NCBI GenBank assembly: GCA_945906015.1
Contig: CAMDQV010000030.1
Location: 1 to 12,985 of the forward strand
DNA from: Pedobacter schmidteae
Lineage (GTDB): Bacteria; Bacteroidota; Bacteroidia; Sphingobacteriales; Sphingobacteriaceae
Direction of reading: 5' to 3'
DNA length: 12,985 bases
Below are positions 6,699-12,985 of this stretch, one piece after another. The first letter of the stretch is position 1. Each line of letters opens with the position of its first letter. Made by a program: the position numbers and the translations under genes. The notes under the pieces are model-generated. The model ran no database searches and was not told the origin of the DNA. It saw nothing but the letters and a program-made list of their open reading frames with translations.

Positions 6699-8924
6699 AT
6701 GACTCCAAAAACCATTTTTAAAATTATCCTAGTTTATATCGCAAGCCTTGCCGGAATCATGGAAGGTTTTTCTACAGATTTTGTGAGTCCTTACCCAAAA
6801 GGATCATTTAAATCTGATACCTTGAAATCTAAAGTTGAAACCTGGACAGCAGCAGAATTATGGGCAAAATCTGTTTCTCAGAATCTAAAGCTTGAGGATA
6901 ATGCAATAGTACTTGAGGATAATCTTTTGATTGAAAATGATGCAGCCGGTTTAGGATCAATCCGTTCTGAAGCCTGGGATACCCTCTCCAAAGGTCGTAT
7001 CATAAGGAAAGTTCTAGAATTGCCGGTATTGCCTGCCAAGAATGCATGGATAAGCATGCTCATTTATCCCATGGTGCCTACTGAGCCAATGAGTGGTGGA
7101 ACGCTTGAATTTAGGGTTAATGGGAATAAACCTATTATTTATGAATTACGGCACTTCTGGACATCAGTTCCGGTTCCTGTAGCTTATTTTAAAAAGGGCA
7201 GAAACCTGATTGAGCTTAAGGTACACAAGCAGAATGAAAAATTCAGGATTCCAATGGCTTTAAGTTCTGTTAATACTGCTAATATTGGTCAGCTTGCCTT
7301 GCACACCAGATATAGTGAACGAAGCAGCGACAACGGAAAAACCTGGAATTATGCAGGTAGCTCATCCAATATAGCCGAATATCCAATTCGTTTAAAGATA
7401 CAGGCTTATGCCAAAAAAGCCTGGCTGCAAACTCCGGTAATTAATCTCGCTGATAAAGCTTTTAAAGAAGTGATGTATTTTCCTGTTAACGTGGAAGTTG
7501 TGGAATTAATACCACGAATCTTAAATAAAGAAGGCTCAAAATGGCAAACACGAATAAGAAGCGGAAATACTCATCAACCTGAAGCAGGAGGATGGACTGC
7601 CTGGCAGAATTTTGACGGTTCAACTTTGCCAGCAGAAGGAAAGCATCGCTTCGTTCAACTTGAGTATAATATTGATCCGGGTACCGGAAACAGTACGCCC
7701 AAAATTTTGGGACTTGATTTGAAAAGTAAATGGCAAAGTAATTCAACAGGCGCAGGTATTTTTATAACTGAGGTAAAAAATTACCCGATGATCCGCTCTT
7801 CATTTGATTTTGTTCACGAGAACCCTGCATTGCCTGAACTACAAGAATTCAGGAAGCAATTTAAACTTGATCAGGTAGTGGATGGTGCAAAAACAGAATG
7901 GGAAAAAATCAAACGATTGCGAGCATGGACAGCCGCAAATTGGGATTGGTTTCTGCCCAATTCTGAATTTGAAGATTTTTTAAGCTGGGATGCGAGTAAA
8001 ATACTTAGCGGTCCTACCGCACCGGGAAATTTATCAAAAAGGGGAGGTAATTGTCTCCATTATGCCATTGTGTTTGCACAGGCCTGCCAGAGTTTTGGAA
8101 TTCCGGCACGTATAGTTAATACAAATTATGCCATTTGGGGCGGACATGAACTTGTCGAGATCTGGTCGCGGGATTATGAAAAGTGGATTATGGTAGATCC
8201 GAATTTTGATTCGATGTTCTATCTTAAAAAGGATGGAATTCCTTTGAATATTCTGGAATTACATCAGGTGTTTTTGGAAACCTATTATCCCGATAAAGAA
8301 CGTGTAGACAGAGATTTGTGGTCTTTCGAAGATAGAGATCGTCGGGCAGAAAAGATCAATCCTGAAACACTTCCAATCCGGATTGAAGTAGGAGGGAATG
8401 CCTATTCCGGGCAGATCAACAAGGATTATGTCTGGTGGAAGTCTACATTTAATAAATCTAATTCTGGATATTCGGGTGGTTATGGCTTTTATAATACTGC
8501 AGAAGTACGCTGGCTCCCACGAAGTAATTGGTTAAGTCAAAAACTGCCGCTGCCGGTTACCCATGGCAGAACTCATTGGGGATGGGATGGATATTACGCA
8601 TGGACTGATGATCAAACACCTGAAACACCCGAGCATCGGTATTTTGTGAGGAGAGAAAAGGATATGTATGCTAGGCTTTGCAGTGTAGATTTTAGTGTAA
8701 TTCAGATCAGTGAGGGTTTGCTAAATATCAATATGGCCACTGATACTCCGGGATTTAAGCATTTTGAAATAACAATCAATAAGGATATCATCTATGAAAA
8801 AATGCCTTCTGTTTCAGTTAAATTAAAATCGGGAGTCAATACCATTGAGATTAGAAGTGTCGATCTTTTGGGTAATCAAGGTTCGAAAAGTATCCTGAAG
8901 GTTAATTATAAACTGCCAAATTAA
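6699..8924 (+). CDS. Exported transglutaminase-like domain protein
   Basis: This 741-residue protein has an N-terminal hydrophobic signal (about 1-25) and a beta-rich region up to about 350 that may be a galactose-binding-like fold. A transglutaminase-like core at about 395-505 has the triad Cys452 (GGNCLHYA), His483 (GGHELVE) and Asp500 (MVDPNFD). The C-terminal part contains a Trp/Tyr-rich stretch (575-635) and an Ig-like end (about 660-740). The triad is intact, so it may be a protease-like or amidase-like hydrolase or a crosslinking enzyme; bacterial members of this fold are often hydrolases. AAGGA at 6686-6690 lies 8 bp before the ATG, a good Shine-Dalgarno for this window. The gene stands alone between a terminator and the nag leader. 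Its link to polysaccharide degradation is positional; a peptide or amide bond on a glycan is a possible target, but the substrate is unknown. Confidence 0.83.
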   Translation: MTPKTIFKIILVYIASLAGIMEGFSTDFVSPYPKGSFKSDTLKSKVETWTAAELWAKSVSQNLKLEDNAIVLEDNLLIENDAAGLGSIRSEAWDTLSKGRIIRKVLELPVLPAKNAWISMLIYPMVPTEPMSGGTLEFRVNGNKPIIYELRHFWTSVPVPVAYFKKGRNLIELKVHKQNEKFRIPMALSSVNTANIGQLALHTRYSERSSDNGKTWNYAGSSSNIAEYPIRLKIQAYAKKAWLQTPVINLADKAFKEVMYFPVNVEVVELIPRILNKEGSKWQTRIRSGNTHQPEAGGWTAWQNFDGSTLPAEGKHRFVQLEYNIDPGTGNSTPKILGLDLKSKWQSNSTGAGIFITEVKNYPMIRSSFDFVHENPALPELQEFRKQFKLDQVVDGAKTEWEKIKRLRAWTAANWDWFLPNSEFEDFLSWDASKILSGPTAPGNLSKRGGNCLHYAIVFAQACQSFGIPARIVNTNYAIWGGHELVEIWSRDYEKWIMVDPNFDSMFYLKKDGIPLNILELHQVFLETYYPDKERVDRDLWSFEDRDRRAEKINPETLPIRIEVGGNAYSGQINKDYVWWKSTFNKSNSGYSGGYGFYNTAEVRWLPRSNWLSQKLPLPVTHGRTHWGWDGYYAWTDDQTPETPEHRYFVRREKDMYARLCSVDFSVIQISEGLLNINMATDTPGFKHFEITINKDIIYEKMPSVSVKLKSGVNTIEIRSVDLLGNQGSKSILKVNYKLPN

Positions 8925-9032
8925 TATTGTGCAGATAAATTTTATTCTATAGCGCCATGTTAGATTAAAATATTTTAAATACGGATAGGACATTCAATCT
9001 AATCGAGGTCATAAACATATGAGCTCTTGGTT

Positions 9033-9077
9033 TGAATTATTTCAAATAAAGGGATTTGCAATAATTCAAATAATTCA
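9033..9077. promoter_or_regulatory. Operator-like set of three AATAATTCA repeats upstream of nagA
   Basis: The 9-mer AATAATTCA occurs twice in perfect tandem (9060-9068 and 9069-9077) and once inverted as TGAATTATT (9033-9041). The inverted pair extends to 10 bp when 9033-9042 is set against 9068-9077. The block ends about 70 bp before the nagA ATG, a suitable place for a regulator to bind. No clear Bacteroidota -33/-7 promoter (TTG, TAnnTTTG) was found beside it. AT-rich DNA makes chance repeats more likely, so the operator role is inference. Confidence 0.4.
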
Positions 9078-9097
9078 TTAACATTAATAAGCTAAAA

Positions 9098-9135
9098 CCT
9101 GTTATTTTTCTATTTTAGGGAATCGTTATAACAGG
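9098..9135. promoter_or_regulatory. Inverted repeat CCTGTTAT/ATAACAGG overlapping the nagA ribosome-binding site
   Basis: A perfect 8-bp inverted repeat (9098-9105 and 9128-9135) is separated by 22 bp. The right arm overlaps the Shine-Dalgarno-like AGGAA (9133-9137), 9 bp before the ATG. Between the arms, TATTTTAG (9111-9118) matches the Bacteroidota -7 element TAnnTTTG at all fixed positions but one. The repeat could be an operator around the promoter, or an RNA hairpin hiding the ribosome-binding site. Confidence 0.4.
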
Positions 9136-9146
9136 AACGAAAAAAT

Positions 9147-10334
9147 ATGGACAGGATTCTAAAAATACACAACGGTAAAATTTTAACCCCTTATAGGGCA
9201 TTTGATGGTACAGTATTAGTTCAGGGTGGAAAGATTCTTGAAGTTGCTGAAGGGGATATTGAAGTTCAAGATGCAGTAGAGATTGATGCTAAGGGGAACT
9301 ATATTTCTCCCGGATTTATTGATATTCACGTTCATGGAGGTGGTGGTCATGATTTTATGGATGGCTCTGAAGAGGCATTTCTAAAGATCGCCGAAACACA
9401 TGCCATGTATGGAACAACGGCACTGATGCCAACCACATTAACAAGTGAGCTTGACGAACTTTATAACACGCTTGAAATTTACAAACAAGCTGATAAAAAC
9501 AATAAAAAGGGCGCTCAATTTCTGGGAATGCATCTTGAAGGGCCATATTTTGCATTAAGCCAGCGTGGTGCTCAAGATCCTAGATATATCCGAAATCCTG
9601 ATCCAAAAGAATACATGGATATTCTTTCACGCTCCTCAGATATCAAAAGATGGAGTGCTGCTCCCGAATTAAAAGGTGCAATTGAATTTGGTAACCATTT
9701 ACGCTCAAAAGGTATTCTTGTGGCAATGGCTCATACCGATGCAATCTATGAAGAAGCATTAGTAGCATTTGAGGCTGGATATACCCTGGCAACCCATTTT
9801 TATTCCGCTATGTCAGGGGTTTCACGCAGAGCATGTTTCAGATATGCCGGAGTAATTGAAACTGCCTATCTGCTTGATGAGATGGATGTAGAGATTATCG
9901 CAGATGGAGTACATCTTCCAGCACCCTTATTAAAACTGATCTATAAAATTAAAGGCCCTGATCGTATTGCGCTAATCACCGATGCTATTCGTGCGGCTGG
10001 GATGCCTCCAGGAGATAGTATTATTGGAAGTAAACAAAATGGATTAAAAGTGATTATTGAAGACGGGGTAGCTAAACTTCCTGATCGTTCTTCTTTTGCC
10101 GGAAGTGTTGCTACTACCGATCGTTTGATAAGAACGATGATCAATATGGCAGATGTTCCATTGCTCGAAGCGGTTAAAATGGCTTCTCAAACTCCCGCTA
10201 ATATTTTAGGTTTGGGCGCATCTAAAGGATCCCTGATTTCTGGTAAAGATGCTGATATTGTTATTTTCGATAGCAACATCAATGTCAGTACAACCATTGT
10301 TCAAGGAAGAGTTATTTACAATAAAGAAAATTAA
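9147..10334 (+). CDS. nagA: N-acetylglucosamine-6-phosphate deacetylase (NagA family)
   Basis: This 395-residue cytoplasmic enzyme has no signal peptide. It is expected to remove acetate from an N-acetylhexosamine 6-phosphate, giving the amino sugar phosphate for the next enzyme. Family landmarks are PGFIDIHVHGGGG with His61/His63, Glu131 (LEGPY), His196 (MAHTD), His217 (THFYSAM) and Asp279 (ITDAI). The HxH motif suggests a two-metal site as in Bacillus subtilis NagA, unlike the E. coli enzyme, which lacks both of these His residues. The substrate loop is unusual: the typical NAM is SAM (220-222), and the usual REPG is absent, the segment reading RRACFRYAG. This may mean a different sugar or a relaxed phosphate site. 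The start has AGGAA 9 bp upstream within a repeat-rich leader. It is the first gene of a likely four-gene operon, 30 bp before the deaminase gene. Confidence 0.9.
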   Translation: MDRILKIHNGKILTPYRAFDGTVLVQGGKILEVAEGDIEVQDAVEIDAKGNYISPGFIDIHVHGGGGHDFMDGSEEAFLKIAETHAMYGTTALMPTTLTSELDELYNTLEIYKQADKNNKKGAQFLGMHLEGPYFALSQRGAQDPRYIRNPDPKEYMDILSRSSDIKRWSAAPELKGAIEFGNHLRSKGILVAMAHTDAIYEEALVAFEAGYTLATHFYSAMSGVSRRACFRYAGVIETAYLLDEMDVEIIADGVHLPAPLLKLIYKIKGPDRIALITDAIRAAGMPPGDSIIGSKQNGLKVIIEDGVAKLPDRSSFAGSVATTDRLIRTMINMADVPLLEAVKMASQTPANILGLGASKGSLISGKDADIVIFDSNINVSTTIVQGRVIYNKEN

Positions 10335-10364
10335 TACAAGTATAGAAATTATAGACTACCACAA

Positions 10365-11120
10365 ATGAGAGAGATTAATAAAGATAAATTAAACGTAAAA
10401 ATATATAGTGGAAGACCGGAACTTGGTTCTGCCGCTGCCGAAATACTGACTGCAAAAATTTCTGAGTTATTAAAAACAAAAGAATATATCAATATCATTT
10501 TTGCTTCTGCTCCTTCACAAAATGAGTTTTTAGCCGAATTGCTAAATAAAAATATTGAATGGAATAGAATCAATGCCTTCCATATGGATGAATACATTGG
10601 TCTGCATCCAGATGCTTCACAAGGCTTTGGGAATTTCCTTAAGGATAGATTATTTACTAAGGTTAATTGTCGTGAGGTTAATTATCTAAACGGAAATGCA
10701 ACAGATCCGCAAGACGAATGCAAAAGATATTCAGATCTGTTGATCAACTATCCAACCGATATCGTTTGCCTTGGAATAGGAGAGAATACTCACCTTGCTT
10801 TTAATGATCCGCATGTGGCAGATTTTAATGATCCATTGATTGTTAAGGTTGTTGATCTCGATCAGGATTGTCGCTCTCAGCAGGTAAATGATGGATGCTT
10901 TGCAACTATTGATGATGTACCTACACATGCGCTCACAATCACGATGCCAGCATTGTTTAAGTCAACTTTTGCCTATGCCATTGTGCCCGGTAAATTTAAG
11001 GCTAATGCTATTTACCATACCCTTAATAGTGATATCAGCGAATTGTATCCTTCAACAATCCTGCGGAAACATGATCATGCTGTACTTTTTATAGATGAGG
11101 ATAGCGCATCAAAATTATAA
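10365..11120 (+). CDS. nagB: Glucosamine-6-phosphate deaminase-like protein (NagB family)
   Basis: This 251-residue cytoplasmic protein is of the glucosamine-6-phosphate isomerase/deaminase family. It is expected to turn an amino sugar phosphate into a ketose phosphate plus ammonia, after NagA. Asp75 in FHMDEY matches E. coli Asp72, and His143 is kept. The catalytic loop GIGENTHLAFNDP differs from E. coli GVGNDGHIAFNEP: Asn141 replaces Asp, Thr142 replaces Gly and Asp148 replaces Glu. Asn at 141 is found in other NagB proteins as far as I recall; Thr142 and Asp148 are less usual. Arg170 and Lys210 probably match the phosphate-binding Arg172 and Lys208. The protein is slightly shorter than E. 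coli NagB (266), and no allosteric site was recognised. It lies 30 bp after nagA and 52 bp before the transporter gene. A related isomerase or lactonase activity cannot be excluded. Confidence 0.85.
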   Translation: MREINKDKLNVKIYSGRPELGSAAAEILTAKISELLKTKEYINIIFASAPSQNEFLAELLNKNIEWNRINAFHMDEYIGLHPDASQGFGNFLKDRLFTKVNCREVNYLNGNATDPQDECKRYSDLLINYPTDIVCLGIGENTHLAFNDPHVADFNDPLIVKVVDLDQDCRSQQVNDGCFATIDDVPTHALTITMPALFKSTFAYAIVPGKFKANAIYHTLNSDISELYPSTILRKHDHAVLFIDEDSASKL

Positions 11121-11172
11121 ATAAACCCTTAATTCAAGGTCCAATTAACCCTATTACATAACAAAATTTAAC

Positions 11173-12492
11173 ATGAGCAAAAACACTTCAGTAACAGCAG
11201 GTTCTTTAAGTCAGAAAGACACCATTACCGGCATGATTATCATTGCATTTATGTTTTTTATGTTTGGATTTACTTCCTGGATAAATGCGATCCTGATTCC
11301 CTATTTTAAGATTTCCTTTGAGCTTTCGCATGTTCAGTCTTATCTAGTAACCTTCGCATTTTATATTTCTTATTTTATCTTTTCAGTACCGGCTTCTTTT
11401 CTGTTAAAAAAAATAGGATTTAAAAAAGGGATGATGATTGGCTTCTGGGTTATGTCATGCGGAGCTTTTTTGTTTGTGCCTGCAGCTATTAAAATGACTT
11501 ATGAACTGTTTTTACTGGGCTTGTTTTCAATAGGTGCTGGGCTTGCATTGCTTCAATCAGCGGCTAATCCATACATCACCATTTTAGGGCCTAAAGAGCG
11601 AGCAGCTCAGCGGTTCAGTATCATGGGCATTTGTAATAAGGGTGCCGGTATTCTTGCTCCCTTGTTATTTGCAGCAGTGATTTTCAGAGCCACAGATAGC
11701 GGCATGCTTGATAGTCTGGATACAATGACTCCAGAACAGAAAAATATTGTATTACATGAATTGATACAACGAGTAATTGTTCCCTATGCTTGTGTTGGAA
11801 CTTTTCTTTTTCTGATTGGATTATTTATCCGGTTTTCACCTCTTCCTGAGATCGATACCGAACATGAAAGTGAAGAACTGGCACAGGCAAATTCATCCAA
11901 GACCAGTATCATGCAATTCCCACACCTTGTTTTGGGAGCTTTCGCGATATTTTTACATGTTGGAACTCAGGTTATTTCTATTGACACTGTAATTAGTTAT
12001 GCAGGTACAATGAACCTCAACTTGATTGAAGCCAAGGTTTTCCCATCCTACACCCTTACCGCACAAATCTGCGCCTATTTTATCGGAATCTTTTTTATAC
12101 CTAAATTTTTCAGTCAGTTAACAGCCCTTCGGGTAAGTACAATTTTGGGTATTGTTTTAACATTTCTTATTATTTATGCCAAAGGCCAGGTTAATTTCCT
12201 AGGGCATACAACTGATATTTCAATATGGTTCGTAGTAATGCTTGGTTTGGCTAACTCACTAGTTTGGGCTGGTATCTGGCCGCTTGCATTAGATGGCTTA
12301 GGCAGATTTACCAAAATTGGAGCTTCATTAATGATTATGGGATTAGTCGGTAATGCCATATTGCCAATGGTTTATGGATATTTAGTCGATATTTTCAATG
12401 CCAGAGAGGCCTATTGGGTATTATTTCCATGCTATGTATACCTAGTATTCTATGCTTTCAGAGGTTATCGTTTAAGAAAGTGGACAAGTTAA
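11173..12492 (+). CDS. FucP/NagP-family sugar:proton symporter (MFS)
   Basis: This 439-residue inner-membrane protein has about 12 hydrophobic segments and matches the fucose:galactose:H+ symporter branch of the major facilitator superfamily, which includes FucP, GluP and NagP. Family stretches are FGFTSWINAILIPYFK (31-46), LLQSAANPYI (126-135), the loop RFSIMGICNKGAGILAP (147-163) and LMIMGLVGNAILP (386-398). FucP has a proton-binding Asp in the first of these; here that position appears to be Ala39. Related transporters of this subgroup also lack the Asp, as I recall. Its place after nagA and nagB makes an N-acetylhexosamine or a small lyase product the likely cargo, imported unphosphorylated, so a sugar kinase would be needed; none is in the window. 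The long central loop (about 221-248) is hydrophilic, as usual between the two six-helix halves. Confidence 0.9.
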   Translation: MSKNTSVTAGSLSQKDTITGMIIIAFMFFMFGFTSWINAILIPYFKISFELSHVQSYLVTFAFYISYFIFSVPASFLLKKIGFKKGMMIGFWVMSCGAFLFVPAAIKMTYELFLLGLFSIGAGLALLQSAANPYITILGPKERAAQRFSIMGICNKGAGILAPLLFAAVIFRATDSGMLDSLDTMTPEQKNIVLHELIQRVIVPYACVGTFLFLIGLFIRFSPLPEIDTEHESEELAQANSSKTSIMQFPHLVLGAFAIFLHVGTQVISIDTVISYAGTMNLNLIEAKVFPSYTLTAQICAYFIGIFFIPKFFSQLTALRVSTILGIVLTFLIIYAKGQVNFLGHTTDISIWFVVMLGLANSLVWAGIWPLALDGLGRFTKIGASLMIMGLVGNAILPMVYGYLVDIFNAREAYWVLFPCYVYLVFYAFRGYRLRKWTS

Positions 12493-12538
12493 TCGCTTTT
12501 GCAGAAATCATTATACCGATTATTTAGAAATAGATCAA

Positions 12539-12985
12539 ATGAAAAACAGTACTTTTCTACAGTTTGCAGCTTTTTTTCTTGTTGCTCTTAGTGTAAATGC
12601 ACAGACAGGAGCTAAACCCGGACTTGCACTTGAGCCCTCAACCTATACCGAAAATTTTGAAGACCGGGAACTTGGAGCATGGGCATCCTATCCTCATTGG
12701 CAGGATATTGCTTATAATCAGGAGTTCAGACCCAATGAAATGGTACCCGGCGATCCCAATATTTCGGTTGTTCAAAAAGTTACTGCCTATACCAATGTAG
12801 ATGCCTATGCCGGAGCACAAAAGCTTTTGGACATGTACCTTGTTCCTGGAGCAAAGTTGAATTTCAGATTTTATTTGAAATCAAATACCCCATCAGAGTC
12901 TTATAAAGTGCTATTTGCCGCAGGTGATGTAGGTAAAATTGAATATACCATCAATAAGCCCGAAAGGAACAAATGGGTTAACGCA
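12539..12985 (+). CDS. Second exported lyase-like protein, N-terminal part only (runs off the window)
   Basis: An open frame starts at ATG 12539, 46 bp after the transporter gene, and continues for 149 codons to the window end without a stop. The signal peptide (1-21, ending VNA before Q) shares LQFAA with that of the 1072-residue lyase and is predicted to be cut at the same position. The mature part matches the N-terminal module of that lyase: ENFEDRELGAWASYPHWQDIAY against NDFETGELFGWETYPYAQDIAF (shown only up to the shared QDIA core), and later matches such as FYLKSN and NKWVNA against VYFQSD and NSWLEL. It is therefore probably another heparinase II/III-type lyase with the same binding-like module. 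Only the module is visible, so the catalytic domain is inferred. It probably belongs to the nag operon. Confidence 0.8.
   Translation, partial: MKNSTFLQFAAFFLVALSVNAQTGAKPGLALEPSTYTENFEDRELGAWASYPHWQDIAYNQEFRPNEMVPGDPNISVVQKVTAYTNVDAYAGAQKLLDMYLVPGAKLNFRFYLKSNTPSESYKVLFAAGDVGKIEYTINKPERNKWVNA

Noticed and set aside
8960..9002. Inverted repeat TTAGATT/AATCTAA after the transglutaminase-like gene, a possible terminator.
   Set aside because: The stem is AT-rich with a 29-nt loop and no T-run follows, so it does not look like an intrinsic terminator.
9019..9081. A 20-codon open frame (MSSWFELF...) with GAGG about 10 bp upstream, in the nagA leader.
   Set aside because: It is very short, covers the AT-rich repeat block that explains its codons, and has no other support. 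A leader peptide cannot be excluded but is not annotated.
12597..12800. Plus-strand 67-codon open frame near the window end.
   Set aside because: It is an out-of-frame shadow of the real gene that starts at 12539, which has a signal peptide and clear homology to the upstream lyase.

Overview
The window looks like a polysaccharide-degradation locus from a Bacteroidota bacterium, most likely a Pedobacter-like member of the Sphingobacteriaceae. The assignment is an inference. It rests on AT-rich composition by eye, weak or absent Shine-Dalgarno sequences, heparinase II/III-fold lyases, a FucP/NagP-type sugar transporter, and exported enzymes packed on one strand. All nine genes read on the + strand. 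No RNA gene, insertion sequence, CRISPR array or origin was seen.

Region 1 (1-6590) holds four genes in a row: an exported neutral-ceramidase-like protein, a Tat-exported amidohydrolase, an overlapping signal-less amidohydrolase homologue that has lost its metal ligands, and a 1072-residue exported heparinase II/III-type lyase. The gaps are 111 bp, an 11-bp overlap and 45 bp. A strong intrinsic terminator follows the lyase gene. The 111-bp gap (1367-1477) and the 45-bp gap (3234-3278) are AT-rich and show no convincing promoter or terminator.

Region 2 (6591-8924) holds a 48-bp imperfect palindrome that looks like a dispersed intergenic hairpin, then one exported 741-residue protein with a transglutaminase-like Cys-His-Asp core. 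No terminator is evident after it.

Region 3 (8925-12985) opens with a 222-bp leader carrying two sets of repeats that look like operators. It continues with nagA (amino-sugar-phosphate deacetylase), a nagB-type deaminase, a FucP/NagP-family sugar symporter, and the first 149 codons of a second exported protein homologous to the N-terminus of the region 1 lyase. The gaps are 30, 52 and 46 bp, consistent with one operon.

Together the genes suggest extracellular or periplasmic cleavage of a uronate-containing, N-acetylhexosamine-containing polymer by lyases, trimming by accessory hydrolases, import by the symporter, and cytoplasmic deacetylation and deamination into glycolysis. No SusC/SusD pair, sulfatase, sugar kinase or regulator gene lies in the window, so the substrate (heparosan-like, hyaluronan-like, or a bacterial exopolysaccharide) is not settled. 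The most interesting points are the amidohydrolase/pseudoenzyme pair with only one export signal, a ceramidase-like protein with its zinc ligands but no catalytic serine, the atypical NagA/NagB substrate loops, and the repeats before nagA.
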